A stretch of DNA of 64,000 nt from Metellina segmentata (lineage: Eukaryota > Arthropoda > Arachnida > Araneae > Tetragnathidae): assembly GCA_947359465.1 (NCBI GenBank), contig OX375879.1:90929578-90993577 (forward strand), read 5' to 3'. The first letter of the stretch is position 1, and every line of letters begins with the position of its first letter. Below, in pieces: positions 32,038 to 44,036 of this stretch. Below the pieces are notes generated by a model, which worked only from the letters and a program-made list of their open reading frames with translations, did no database searches and was not told the DNA's origin. The position numbers were made by a program, and so were the translations under genes.

Positions 32038-32049
32038 ATGAAACTCAAG
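32038..32049 (+). other. Candidate first coding exon (start codon), block A
   Basis: The sequence tttcactgATGAAACTCAAG followed by gtaaac is conserved in block B (53707-53718), with a conserved leader tcatttccgatgtgag just before it. Homology stops soon after the GT. That pattern suits a short first exon ending in phase 0, at the start of a signal peptide (MKLK). The assignment is inference; the next exon is not identified. Confidence 0.3.
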
Positions 32050-32225
32050 GTAAACCGTGCGAGACAAAATAAAATAAATATTAAAAGCGTTGTGAGAGAA
32101 ATTAGATATAACATGCCCTATTCAAAATATTTACAAAATAAAAAATTTTCACTATCAATTTTTTTTAATCAGGTAAAGGGGATTAAGGTAAGGATTCATA
32201 ACAATCTAATAAACGCTTTGTATAC

Positions 32226-32372
32226 TCATAACATGAATTTAATGAGGTATCTAGGTACTTTAATTGTTGTCGCACAGGATCAACACTATGTCCTATTGGA
32301 AATGGTCAGGGATTAATCACAAAGAGAAAGATCCGAAGACAATACCACGTAATTGTGAACCACGTGAATTTA
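32226..32372 (-). repeat. SINE fragment, minus strand
   Basis: The minus-strand tail of the SINE family seen at 26.8 kb: taattgttgtcgcacaggat, then cacgtaattgtgaaccacg. The same fragment is at 58240-58350, so it predates the block duplication. Confidence 0.7.
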
Positions 32373-33124
32373 ATTAGATGCTCTTATAAAAACACATCGT
32401 CCTGATACTTAGAAAAATTCGTTGCTCCACTTTTAAAGTATGGCCGTTACAAGTTTTGCTAATTAGCATGACGAATGCTGATCAACAACATGAAATATAA
32501 ATTTTTGAGAAAAACATAATGAGAATGAAATTTTATAAATTTTTGATTAGAAAACGCGATGACGAACATGATTTAGAATTTTGAAAGAAATTGGGAAGAA
32601 GTATCTTAAAACGATTTGTTGAGTACAAGCTCTAATGGCAGAATTAGTTAGCAACTCATTGGTGACCAGCATACAAGAGAAAATGCTACTTTTCTTCAAA
32701 ATATTTTAAAAGAATCCATTCAAAAAATTTCTTTAAGTTTCATGGTATGATGGTGATTAGGGAGACAGATGTCTTGTAAACTGATAGCTAACACGTAGTA
32801 TGTATCTGATCCGTACCTCCTTTTTTTTATCTTGCATTTTCTTGTGACACATTACTCTCCCACTGCATTTTTCTAGGGAATTCAAACCTGACTATATGTG
32901 ACTATTATTTAGTATATAAGTTATACTTCAAGTGGCAGTAGGGATATTCTGACGATATATCAAACTTTGAACAGATTTTAGAAATACAAATAATCACGGA
33001 GAAAAATTAAAAATTGAAAATTTCATTTGTTGAAACGCAATTAATGTTAAACACTTTTAATAATCAATTTAATAAAGACTTACGAGAAATTCTATCAAAA
33101 ACTAATTTATAATTTTTTCCTTAG

Positions 33125-33182
33125 TATGAAATGCAGAAAAATGCACCAGCATTGGCAATTCAGTCAAGATTGCTGCCCGTGA
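33125..33182 (+). pseudogene. Knottin-like exon, broken copy
   Basis: This is the block A counterpart of 59598-59712. A good acceptor (tttttccttag) precedes it and the first part of the cysteine framework is readable. The second framework cysteine codon has become tryptophan, and a TGA stop (33180-33182) follows shortly after the CC pair. Downstream sequence no longer aligns as coding. This copy is dead. Confidence 0.6.
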
Positions 33183-34027
33183 ATATCTATCCGTGCAGCA
33201 TTAAGTTCAACTTCTTAATTTTATAAATAATGAAGTTTTAACTCTTACTTTGCATGGCCATAGGTTTCATTATCTTCAAAGAGGAACTACAATAAAAAAA
33301 TATCCTTTTTGATTTATGAACTAAGTCAAATTTACGTCGGATTAAGTATCAGCGCGTTTCCAAATATTTTTTTTTCTGAAGTACATAATCATAGATTACC
33401 TCTCTTAACCTTGCCCAATATCTATCCTTTTAAAGGAAGATTTAAGAAGAAATTAATTTTATAACAAATGAAAAGAAAATAATTTTGGTCTTGAAACATA
33501 TTTAACACTCAAAGTGATTTTGATGAGACATATCTTTTTGGTTTTGTGTATCCTGTTGTTCTTTGTTGTTGACGTGTGTCTCCTGAACTGTGAAACATGA
33601 GATCAGGCCCAGTGATCTGAAGTAGGACAGACACAGAAGAAGAATACAGTGTGTATCCTGTTACATTGTACATTCTGTTAATGGAAGGATATTGAATTAA
33701 AAACCTACAAAGGAACACTCACAGGATTTACCCCCTTGGTTTTAAATTGCAGTTTTTAATTAAGTTTTTTATTCTAGAAAAATGGCACACCTACACTTTA
33801 AAAAATTTTCTGCCAAATTTAACTTTAGTTTTCATTTGTATAGTCTGGAGTCGATTTTTTTAATACGCGATTCATTTGTTCAATTATATTTTTAAATGCA
33901 TAATTTTATTTTATTTTAATACTTACTTAGGCATGAGTAATAAGTTCCATCTAACCGTAGTCCAATCAATAAACAAACGCGAAAGTGTAAAGCTCCGGAC
34001 TTGTCATCCTTTGAAAGTAACGATTTA

Positions 34028-34471
34028 GGCCTGGTGCACACATCCGGCTTTTCAACGTGCGGCGTCTCTGCTGCAACGCAAGTGCGTCTGAGATACATTA
34101 GATCCAATGAAGCAGTGCACACATGTCTCCAGCGCCGCTGGGGCGACGCACGTAAAACTTGCGTGCAATTTGTACCGCAATTCCCCACGGTGCCGCACGG
34201 TCACTGCACATGAGTCTCCATTCTGAAGTAACTTGTTTTCATAAACAAATGGAATATAAATAATAATTAATAAAGTGTTGTATACAGTAACGTATATTTT
34301 GTTTCAAAATATCCTTTTTTATTATACCAAGTAAGCGAAATAAACACGTTTTCTTCGATAGAATATTTATCGCAAATGGCACGAAATGAGTTCGTGGGTC
34401 ATTTCACGGTTATGTGTGAACAGTTAGGCTTTGATGCCGCACGTTGAAAAACTGGATGTGTGCACCGGGCT
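34028..34471. mobile_element. PIF/Harbinger-like MITE, 444 bp
   Basis: Ends are near-perfect inverted repeats: ggCCTGGTGCACACATCCGG at the left, and GGATGTGTGCACCGGGct at the right. The repeats extend inward through cttttcaacgtgcggc. A 3-bp direct repeat, tta, flanks it (34025-34027 and 34472-34474), as in PIF/Harbinger elements. Block B has the uninterrupted site at about 60615-60625, so the insertion followed the block duplication. Confidence 0.88.
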
Positions 34472-35181
34472 TTAATTAGATCTCTTTAATTGGTATTCCA
34501 ACAATGAGCCTAATGGACAAAAAATTAAATCCATGAGAAAGAAAGAGCTCTGGGTACTGTCCAGGAACATTCCTTTTTCACGCGCACGTTATATAAAATA
34601 AAAATTGAAATTTTGGGCTTCAGAAGCCGACAACTCGAAACAAAACCATTATTTCGAACAATACCACACCATACACAAAACAGTACGAGTATCTCTCATT
34701 TTCATTCCATTCATGACCATTCTGGCTGCAACGGGAAAAACCAAGGCTACTTAGGGTCTATTTTACTAGCCTTGGGGGAAAACTACCTACAGAGATTGTC
34801 TTCCTCCCCCATCCGAAGTGAAGGAGAAACTTGCGATCTCTTCACTTGCGTCTACCCCCAGAAATGAACTCTCAACATCTAATTGGTCCGCGTGACAAGA
34901 CAGAAGACTTGGTACAATCACTATTTTTATTTCCAATCTAGTCCTGTGGCCAATTAAATAAGCAGCCTTTGTAGGAGCGTGCGCTTCTATAAGAATTGCT
35001 TTTTAATTCGTCCTTTCTGGAAGCAGACGCAAATATACTGAACATTGAATGTCCTAAAAAATAATTAATCCTTCGGCACTCTTTATCATAGTACACTTTC
35101 AGATTACAAAATTCTAAAATTATTTTTAAACTAAATTTTCATGTGTTAACGAAGACCAGTTAAGGAATTTCTGATTTTTAG

Positions 35182-35289
35182 TGATCTGCGTAGAGAAGAA
35201 GGGCCGAAACTGTGATAAAAAGTGGTTACCTATTTGTGATATACTTTCAGTTCTACGTAAGCGGTTCCGATATTACCAAGAGGAAAAAA
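35182..35289 (+). CDS. Candidate phase 1-1 coding exon, Cys-containing and basic
   Basis: A strong acceptor (ctgatttttag) and a strong donor (gtaagt at 35290) bound 108 bp that are open only in the phase-1 frame. It reads ICVEKKGRNCDKKWLPIC, then DILSVLRKRF and YYQEEK. Symmetric phase-1 exons often encode extracellular modules, and three cysteines in 18 residues fit a secreted domain. I do not recognise the family. No partner exon was found. Confidence 0.35.
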
Positions 35290-35532
35290 GTAAGTCGGTT
35301 TTCATTATTCTAGCAATAGAAATTAGGAAAACTTGGCTAATTTATAATTTGTTTTTTCAATTTTTCAAAAGAAGTCCTTGAAAAACCTTTAAAATTAAGC
35401 GTAATACATTGTAAGAAATCCGTTTCCATCCAGGAGAGAAGCCGTGTTTTGAGATATTTGTAATCTTATAGATTATTTTAAAAATGTATACATTTGTGTT
35501 TTTTTTTTTTGGAATTTTTAATTTATACCTTT

Positions 35533-35770
35533 GGTAGTAAGGTAGGTATTTTAATTAACGTCGCACAAGAGCAACACAACGTGCTATTTTTACACCTTTG
35601 GTATATTGGTTTTGTAGGTAGATATTTTAATTAACATCGTACATGAGTCACACAATGGGCTATTGACGGTCCGGAATCCATCCCCCAATGGAAATATTCG
35701 AGAACACCACGCAATTTTGAATCACGGTCAGATGACGAGGTAACACAGGAGCTGGCATCCCACTTAGTGT
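35533..35770 (-). repeat. SINE fragments, minus strand
   Basis: Two partial tails in the same orientation: ttaattaacgtcgcacaaga at about 35552 and ttaattaacatcgtacatga at about 35621. The second continues into tgaatcacggtcagatgacg and on into the SINE body. Possibly one SINE inserted into another. Confidence 0.7.
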
Positions 35771-37091
35771 ATCCGTAAGAGATACATTACTTTCAAAGCT
35801 ATATTTTTCCAAAGTGGGTTAATTTTAACTCACAACTATTTTAATACTGTGTAGCAGTTCCTTTGATTAACTCTCTGAGCGTCTCCAGATTTCAGGGTAG
35901 AGTGGCTTTGCTGCTCTACTCCATCTATTCAAAATCATCGCATCTATTGGTTGAAAGGTTTCTCGGAAAGATTTGATTGGTTAAGAAAGTCATATCTGGT
36001 TAGAAGTCATGCAATAGAAACAGCAGGTTACACAACAGATATTTGAGTGTGAACCCTTCAGTAGGTTAAATTGTACATTGTTTTGTGAAACAAAGGTCTT
36101 TCAATAACACAAACTATCTACTTCGTTGCGTATTACTTACCTAGAGTTACAAACAACTTATACAGAACTTGATTTTGAGTTTGTGAAAAGTTCATAACTT
36201 GATTTCAATAAATGTTTCTAAATAATAATTAGAATAATCGTATGATATTGCATGGAATATCGATTTCAACTTAAAATACTGTTTGAAATAACAGTTTTTA
36301 TACTGCTAAACGTTAGAGATGAGGTACTAAGGAAAACATTTCTACTTTTGAGAAGGCAGGGAAAAGTACTGTACCAGAGGTACAAAATTCTATATTGAAT
36401 TTTATAATCGTTCTATCAAAGTTAGAGAGGTTTGCTGGTAAAAATGTTGAACTTTTGGTAATTTGCTACCTATATCTTATTTCAGAGTTCGTTATTTTCG
36501 TTTTTATCAATACGAAAAATGAAAGATTGTTAACCTCTTTCACTGTACCTTGGTACAACAATACCTAGTTACAAGGGGTGTTGCCCAGAAAATAAAGAAA
36601 AAAACTAAAACGATTTTTCGACTCAAACTGTTTTTGAACAATCAAGAACTGTACTCTCCATAAATTGAGATTATTTAGAAAAATGTCAAATTATCAAGTA
36701 ATGCAAAAATAATATCAAAATGTTTCAATTTTACTTAAAAGCTTCAGGCTTCAATTTTACAACAAAATCCCAGCTCAGTGAAATTTTTTCATGTTCACAA
36801 TCATGTAAGACTTGTTCATTAACAATACATCGCAGCGAAAGAACTAGTATTTCTTTAACATGTCAGTTTTGCGTGCATCGAAAAATGTGAAAAACCTTAC
36901 ACAAAATACCATATCCTAATAAAAATCTGCTAAAGGAAACAGTAAACTGAAGTTTTTTTTTATCATTTTTGACTGTCCTACTAATCACTGTGAGGGCTGA
37001 TAACTTTGCAAACTATGTCCGTATCCTCATTCTCGTACTCAACACTACAGAGTCAATAAATTAAGGTTTACTATCCCCTGGCTTTTTTTCC
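35771..37091. other. No gene seen
   Basis: AT-rich DNA without a recognisable exon or element. Confidence 0.5.
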
Positions 37092-37421
37092 TCAAACCTT
37101 TTCCAAGTAGCGGATGATATATGAAGTTAAGTCAACCTTAGAAGTTATTATTGCCACGAAATGTTTAACAGATATTTTTCTTTCTACAGTTGTAATAATA
37201 TAATCAACAACAGCTAAATCATTTATATCCAACAACTTTTGCTCGGGCTTCTCTTTAAACTGTTCATCAATGATTTGCTGAAGATAGGTGTAAGACTTCT
37301 CTGTGGGTGTAAGAATCTTCAGATGAGGAATCAAACGGTAGTTCTGGATTACCGTTTTCCTCCTATAAGATATCAAACATTTGGCTTTTAGACTTCTAAC
37401 AAATTTCTTACAAAAGCGCAT
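37092..37421 (-). CDS. Unidentified open frame, 109 codons
   Basis: The frame is lysine- and isoleucine-rich and includes LTPTEKSYTYLQQIIDEQFK and a C-terminal hydrophobic stretch (VKHFVAIITSKVDLTSYIIR). The LTPTE..QQ segment faintly recalls linker regions of BEL/Pao retroelement polyproteins, but no catalytic motif is present. It could be a retroelement fragment or chance. I do not recognise it. Confidence 0.2.
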   Translation of the reverse strand: MRFCKKFVRSLKAKCLISYRRKTVIQNYRLIPHLKILTPTEKSYTYLQQIIDEQFKEKPEQKLLDINDLAVVDYIITTVERKISVKHFVAIITSKVDLTSYIIRYLEKV

Positions 37422-37773
37422 ACTAAATCATCATACCTATGCATTATATTACAGTCTGAAAATTTCAAAGTAGCTTGGAAACAGATCATTGACAATCCGG
37501 TGTTGTACGTACTCTCAGAGACAGCAGCATATTTTGCCTCTATATGACAGACAAAAGTGTCCCTTGGAACAACAGCTGGCCATTTTGAATTCGATCCACA
37601 ATATGACAGGCTAAAGTTGCGTGAATAATCAAAAAAAAAATTATGAATTAACTCTTGAAAAGCAGTATAATTAGATTGCTAAACCGTGTGTCTGTAAAGT
37701 ACACTGAAGAATGATAAAAGATCGAGAAAAACTACTTCAAAATCTTACTTTATGTAGGAAAATATAGAAAAAC

Positions 37774-38417
37774 TTGGGGGTCCGCCCACTGCTCGCTTAC
37801 GCTCGGCAACCCCCTCATTGGTTGGCTGCGCGAACTTATGCTCGCTTCGCTCGCATCAATGAAGACATGTGTCCTAGCAGAAGGAATAGTTTACAAAATA
37901 TGATATTTCTAAAAATATTTTTTTATATCTAAATTTGTGTGCTGTATTACAGAAAAAATAAATACACTACCTCTAGAATCAGAATTTAAATGAAAACGAG
38001 CAAATTTTGACTTGAAATGTGAGCGCTGATTTGGAAATTGAATACCATGCATGTTGTTTGTGTGTACATTTACCCAGCACTAGAGCCACCCACACTTTTT
38101 TATTGAGTTTGTTGTCGAAAGTTGTAGTGCAAGCGTCTTGTTGAACTATAATTGTTGGCCCTAAAAAGAACCGTTTTTTAAATGACTCTTAAAAGAGCCT
38201 CCGCTTTTTTTGACTTCTATTAACTGTAACAGCTCGACTAAAATTCATTCTTTTTCAATAAAATTTCATTCGATAACGCTATGTATTCAATTGAGGCTCG
38301 AGGCTTTGTGGTAAACAAACAATCGTACAATGTTGACTAAACGTTGTTGAAATGTTGACAATGTTAACTAAAACAGATAACATCTTTTTTGTGTGCCACG
38401 TAAGAGAATTATATAGT
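37774..38417 (-). mobile_element. Non-autonomous Helitron, minus strand
   Basis: The reverse complement matches the element at 61377-62025. Its 5' end (right side here) is tatataattctcttacgtgg-like. Its 3' end (left side) has repeated gcgagc motifs and a terminal GC hairpin (gggcggaccccc) before the end near 37774. No Rep/helicase gene is present. Confidence 0.82.
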
Positions 38418-39429
38418 ATTTGGATGCAAAATGCGTCTTATCTGTTAAAGTCACAACCTTCGAGCAACATAAGTGATTGACGGCATCCTATCCAAGTGTT
38501 GATCCTATTCCAGTGTTACCACCCTGTTCAAACGGAAATCCCCACTCTTCTATTTTTTAACAGCGACTGTTCCTAGCCATGACTGTACTTTGTATTTATA
38601 TTTATTATTACATTGTATGTACTGTATAGTTGATTTCAACAGGGAAAGCGTTACAACCTACGTCATATTTTCCTCTCTATTAAACACCATTGTCAATGCA
38701 TGTAAGTAATTTTACTTCTCTCAAGTAAATAAAATTATTTTCACACTTTTAAAGAGTAAGGAAGTGTATCCAAAATCGAATACAAAATGAAAGAGTGAAT
38801 TTATGAACACGATACAAAATCTCTCATTTCAAATAACGTCCTTTATTTTTTAAATACATTTTGGTGTTTGTTTTAGCATGACACATGGAAGGCAATGCAA
38901 CTTTGTCAACCAAAAAGTAATTCATAGGGGAGATAGGTTTCAATTTCTAAATGTACTACTGGATTGAAAGTTAATTTTTTTTTGTGGTTAGTCAGTCCAC
39001 CGCAGTGTCCTTGATAAAAGTTGATGTCAAATTACCTCGACAGTGGCAAAAATAATAGTTTTGATTACTCCAGAATAGTACCTCGCACTACCAAAATAGA
39101 ATAACTCTATTAACATAATGATATTTTAATATCCTTTCTTTGTTAATTAGGTACAGGTGTTGAAATTGTTTCCCGTTCTGGATGGGGTTCACGTCGAGAA
39201 GGTATAAAACGAATTATAAACAAGCCAGTAAATCATGTTATTATTGGCCATCCGTACTGCCACCTTGGAGTGTCTTAATTTCCAAGAATGTGCAGCAACA
39301 TTGCGAAGCATACAGAATTCTCACATGAATTATCCTGGTAATGCATTGTTATTACTACAATCGTCAGTTTTTTTTCTAAAACCATATGAAACAAAAAGTT
39401 TATAAAGGTATCAGAGAATAAGAAATAAT

Positions 39430-39518
39430 TATAGAGATAGATTATTTATATTAATAGTTATAAAGATAACATCTTATTTTATCTTTATAACTATTAATAT
39501 AAATAATCTTTCTCTATA
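39430..39518. repeat. Long AT-rich palindrome, about 40-bp arms
   Basis: The left arm (39430-39469, starting tatagagatagattattta) pairs with the right arm (39479-39518, ending taatctttctctata), with one or two mismatches and a 9-base loop. It lies in the pseudogene intron. The matching part of copy 1 (18100-18190) has AT-rich half-related sequence but no such long palindrome. Confidence 0.85.
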
Positions 39519-40429
39519 ACTACGTTTTACTTTTATAACTTTATAAATATTTTCATAATGTAAAACTAATAAAACAATGGTTAAAATTAATAATTACTAT
39601 TAACTGCATTAGAAACTCTAAGTTATTTATCCAAGGTAGACATTTTAAACTTTTCTACGTTTCTCATAAAATTGCGTAGCATCTTTTATCTTCAGATAAA
39701 TATAAGTTGGTACTATGACCGAAAATATTAATAATCATGGTAGTGTCACTCTTGATACAAAGGTCTATCACAGGGTTAAAAAACAAGTCGCCAATCGTCA
39801 CAAATGGCTAATTGGAGTTTTGCTTCACGGAGTTTTTTCTTTGGATCATTGACATTTTCTGTGATGCTATTCACCAAGTCGGAATTCAGATCTCGGATAA
39901 ACGAAATAAATTTAATTTAGCTAATCTTTCACTTTATTTTCATCCTATTTGATAGACAAATATATCGTACTTAGTTAGCATGCGACAAAAATATGTAGAT
40001 GTGAGTTCTGATTCATGTCTTTTTCGGCTATTCGTTAGGCCATTCTGTAGGACATTTTTCCAGAGCGGAAAAAAAAAGTCATAATATTTCGTATGTTTGC
40101 TGCTTATCCTAAATCTCTGACTTTATTCATCCTATTAGAATATACAATTTCCTATTAACGCAGTCTGAGTACGACAAATATATAGTCGATTGCAATTGTG
40201 ATTAAGCTATTTCTGTTATTTATTAAACCATTCTTTTGGAAAATTCTTCAGACCGGGCAAGTAAGGTAATATCCCATTATAATAGACATTTTGTTCTTGA
40301 TTTTCTCTATCTTAATGGCTTCAAAGACTAACTTAGATCAAATATTTGCTGTAGTTGTAAAACAAACGCTTTTTAAGTGTTGTTTTAAAGATTTCGCTAA
40401 TGAACTAAACACGTTTGTTGAATGGGGAG

Positions 40430-41346
40430 TGTAATGATTTCTCTGGGTAGCGTGCAGATGAAGAATCTACAGAGAACAGTCTAGCTTAGTTAATATAAGA
40501 ATTTTTATTTACAGTTTTCTTGATTAATTAATGGTATGTTATATACAAGATTCTGAAATTAGACATAGGTCTATAATAATTAGATTGGACAGGTCGTCTC
40601 AACTCAATTCTAATCTAGCAGAAGAAAAGTCTCCAGCAGAAGAAAAGTCTACACCGAAGAACAGTTCTAGAGTAGTATAACGGCACTACGCTCGTACAAT
40701 TTTATCTCGGGAGGAGATCACTTCGTCGGCGACACAGATCCACACAGGATCTCACTGTAGACGTATGTCTAGTGACGGTCTACACCAGGAACTCTAGGAC
40801 GTTCCTTCTAAATAAAGTCGCGGGGACTTAAGTATTCAGCCTCTCAAGGCTTCTGAGTAGGTGTCCTCTCAGGGCGAGGTCACACCAAACTCCAAAAGTG
40901 ACTTCTCCAAAGAGAAGAAATTGGTCGCCCTATTTGGGTCTCTGAGTACGACGCACCTCAGGATGAGATCAAGTCAAAAACTGATATTTTTTCTTCTCCC
41001 GATTCCTCTGCTTGGATTTTGGCGCGCTCCGGCCGCTGGGCGGAGCTGGTCCTCGATTGGTCCTGGTTGGCTCTGATGTCACTCCGTTGGGTCTGTCATT
41101 GGCCTCGTATCTAGCGTCGGTTCGGCTAACCCTCTCTTCTGTTTCAACCCAAGCTGATGACAGTAATCCATAAAGGCGGGGTAGAACTACATTTCCTTTG
41201 TAGTTTTACTGTCAACAGTCCAGACAGACTGGCGACTCTCCATTGTCCGCAGTGGTTCGCACCTGTGCCTCTCGGCGAACTCCGTCGGGGGTTTAGATTT
41301 CGCATTGGGAGGATCAATGGATGGCCTTCATCAATGAATCCTCACA
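40430..41346 (+). mobile_element. Solo LTR, 917 bp, inside a PGRP pseudo-exon
   Basis: The insert starts TGTAATGATTTC and ends AATCCTCACA, the TG..CA signature of LTRs. The exon sequence ggag is repeated on both sides (40426-40429 and 41347-41350), giving a 4-bp target-site duplication. Copy 1 shows the uninterrupted exon at 19604-19615. It has no internal coding region or second LTR, so it is a solo LTR formed by recombination. The 4-bp duplication fits Gypsy-type elements. Confidence 0.85.
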
Positions 41347-41719
41347 GGAGATATTGGCTATGCTTTTGTCATTGGAGGTGGTGGTCAAGTGTACGAAGAC
41401 ACTAGATGGGATTGAGAGGGTATACACACCCTTGGATGGAATCTCGTAGGACTTCTACGGCATAGCTTTCGTTGGGAACTCATGAACAAGGCACCAAACA
41501 ACGCTATGCTGAAGGCAGCACAGGCCTTAATTGTGTGGAATACGAACAGTAAGAGATCTTTCATACTTGAATTCAAAACTGCTACACATATCAAATGCAA
41601 TATTACAAATACACAATCATTTTGTCAAACAGGAACGCGTTTGGAAGTTTCAAAGTGAACCAAAGTTGTATTACAGATAAGTATATAACGGCCCAACTAA
41701 AACATGAACACAACGATTA

Positions 41720-41915
41720 ATATCTGAATTCGTTTGTGAAACTGGTGAAACATCAGCACCAGAGGAGACTCATGCTGATTTTGTTCAAGAGATCATAGAA
41801 AGAAATTAATTATTTGAAGAAGAATACGATGTCCTTAACATTTCTAATGATAACAGTGATATTCCAGTCGTAAGCAAATGTATACGCCGTTTATTGTCAG
41901 AAAATGAAAGCAAAT
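41720..41915 (+). pseudogene. Short coding remnant of unknown origin
   Basis: Two frame pieces read ETGETSAPEETHADFVQEII and, after a frame change, EEYDVLNISNDNSDIPVVSK, followed by RRLLSENESK and a stop. A poly(A)-like aataaa follows. The acidic, stop-terminated stretch looks like the C-terminal tail of a DNA transposase, but I cannot name the family. Confidence 0.3.
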
Positions 41916-43211
41916 AAAATCTTTTTTGTGTAAAGCATTTTTTTTTTGTTCATGAAGAATTCTTTTTCATTCAAATGCAAATGTATTTTGATACATTTTC
42001 ATAACATATTATTACATGTGTATTTTGTTGAAATAAAATAATATTCTTAAAACGAATATTTTCATCTGTTCTTTTTAAACTATTTTTACTAATTTTTTAG
42101 ATCCGGAACCAATTTCCTTTCTTCCATAGATACAATATCTTTTGAACACTAATTTTTTACACGTGTTCTTCAGGAACTTATCTATCGTGTAAAAACAGAA
42201 TTACAATGTACTTTAAAAAATTGATGGTTTTTGAAAGTTGTCAAAAAAATGCAGATAAGTCCGCCTTGACAGTTTCACACAGCTTTAAGCCCGTAAGATT
42301 CTTGGCAGTTCAAAAATAATTAACTTTTTCAATCCTGAAGTAGAATTATTTCAAAATATTAAACTTCTCTCAAAATAACCGAACAAAATTCTCTTAGTTG
42401 CATTTGCAAATAGTGTTTAATTTTCTCAAGAGATGGCACTACAAACTGTGTGTTATTAAAATTTCTATATTCTCTTCCTTTCTCTTTCTACCTTTACTAC
42501 TCTTCAATAATCGTTTGAATAGGTTGAAGTTAATTGTTTCTTACAACAACAATGTTCTAAAGGGAATTTTTTAAATTCGTTCGTTCGTCGTTATTGGAAC
42601 AAAATTCTATTCAATCTGATCTGTTCAAGTTGAGGACAAGAAAAGGTCAATAAATCAGCGAATATGAAAGATTTTACATCCACAAATGGTCTTGATACAT
42701 TCTTTCTTGAAAATACAAGTAAGAACTCACATATCTTGAATTTACACCTGCAACGACTTCTTTATATTTATAACATTATTTTCAATGAATAATAATGTGA
42801 CTTATATAAATTTACTTTAATTGTTTGGTATCTAGTGTTATATATACGATACTCCATGAGTAAAACAGATTCAGAAGGTCTGAAACTAATATAGGATTAA
42901 ATACATTTAAAATAACGTCAACGATCTATTCCAAATGTTTACAACTATTTACACAACAAACACAAGTTAAATGAGTAAACAGGTCGTTTGTTTTGAGAGT
43001 CAAACTATGTCTATCCTCTCGCTCTTGCAAACCGCGCTTATGATATTCGAGATTTATACAACACACGTAAAATACAGTTTCCAACTCGCATGACTGTTGA
43101 AAGTAATTTTGCATACCTTAAAAATTGAAATACAAATTTTTTGAAGATACATTAGAATAACTTTAAAATTACATAACAAACAATAGTTTCACATAAAATT
43201 TTATTCTCAAC

Positions 43212-43690
43212 TAGCCACTGCGTAGCTAGCACGGCGTTGCGCGTGACAGTTCTTTTCGTGGGGTCAGGTGTGACAACTCCTCGCTAACCCCCGGTGACGA
43301 ATTCCCCTAACACGAATTCCGAAATTCATAGCCTTTTTTATAACAGCCATCACGGCGTTGCCTATGATGTTGTGCAGCTAGTGACGTCACAATCTCTTGC
43401 CAAAATATAAATATTTAATTGAAAAAAAAATTTTAAGAAAATAAAATGTATAAGGTATCTTATCTGATGTTAAATTTCACGCAGATTTCAAATCCGTTGA
43501 AATTTTTAATCTATCTTTAACGATCCCAATTTTACAAAAAAAAAAACTAAACAGTGGCAGTCAAAATTTTTGTTTGTTTGTTTTGCTTTCCTTTGCTGGA
43601 AGCGTTTGAGCGCAGGAAATGAAATCTGATTTCTCGATAGCGAAGGTCATATGGGAAAAAATATAAAAGTTCGAATTTAAAAATTATTTA
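43212..43690 (-). repeat. Helitron-like or related dispersed repeat, minus strand
   Basis: Read on the minus strand, it ends caacgccgtgctagctacgc, then agtggctag next to t, that is, a GC-rich imperfect hairpin followed by CTAG. This resembles Helitron 3' ends. Its body shares blocks with 2713-2990. The 5' end is not defined. Confidence 0.45.
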
Positions 43691-43784
43691 TTTAAAGAAA
43701 ACCACATTTAAAATTAACATTAGTAATCAAAATAAACAAGGAGCTACAAACTGATCTCTTTGTATTTCCCAAAAAATCATGGGT

Positions 43785-44036
43785 CCGCTGTAATTCGGTA
43801 GAAGTAGTGGATTAGCAACAGGTGCGTTTAGAGTTCGAAACTCGATCCAACCAAACACGGTTGTGTACATTGGGGGTGGTGCAGGATAAATCTGTCGTGG
43901 CCTCAAATGTCCTTACATCGGCGAGGTACGAAAGTTTGGAGAGTCGTGTGCTACTTCGGGTAGTGCTAAAGTCCGTCACCAATGGCCCGCTGTGTTCGTC
44001 TTGTGTGATTATAAACCAACTGTCTACTTACCCAAA
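43785..44036 (+). repeat. tRNA-derived SINE (copy 2 counterpart)
   Basis: It aligns with 27111-27410. It shows an A-box-like attcggtagaagtagtgg, a degraded B-box gagttcgaaactcgatcc, and ctgtcgtggcctcaaatgtc. Confidence 0.85.

Larger units (their letters stand above)
30840..34870 (+). repeat. Segmental duplication, block A
   Basis: Ordered blocks match 53.3-61.0 kb in the same orientation: 30845-31060 with about 53330-53550; 31885-32060 with 53550-53730; 32226-33250 with 58240-59760; 33490-34025 with 59890-60620; and 34530-34860 with 60690-60960. Block B is longer because it contains hAT, piggyBac and MITE insertions. Block A carries its own PIF-like MITE at 34028-34471. Confidence 0.88.
39151..41548 (+). 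pseudogene. PGRP pseudogene
   Basis: The first exon (39151-39337) begins like copy 1 (EIVSRSGWGSRRE, VNHVIIGH). It is then 4 bp longer, which shifts the frame and creates a stop (TAA) after about a hundred bases. The second exon has lost its acceptor (copy 1 ccatacag against ttgttg here). It is interrupted by a solo LTR (40430-41346) and has a TGA in the GWD block plus further frame changes. No third exon is present. No protein can be made. Because the locus keeps the same noncatalytic GHT variant as copy 1, the zinc-ligand loss predates the duplication. Confidence 0.92.

Noticed and set aside
33916..34213. Overlapping frames of 70 and 90 codons with cysteines
   Set aside because: They lie largely in the PIF-like MITE, which explains the GC-rich open sequence.
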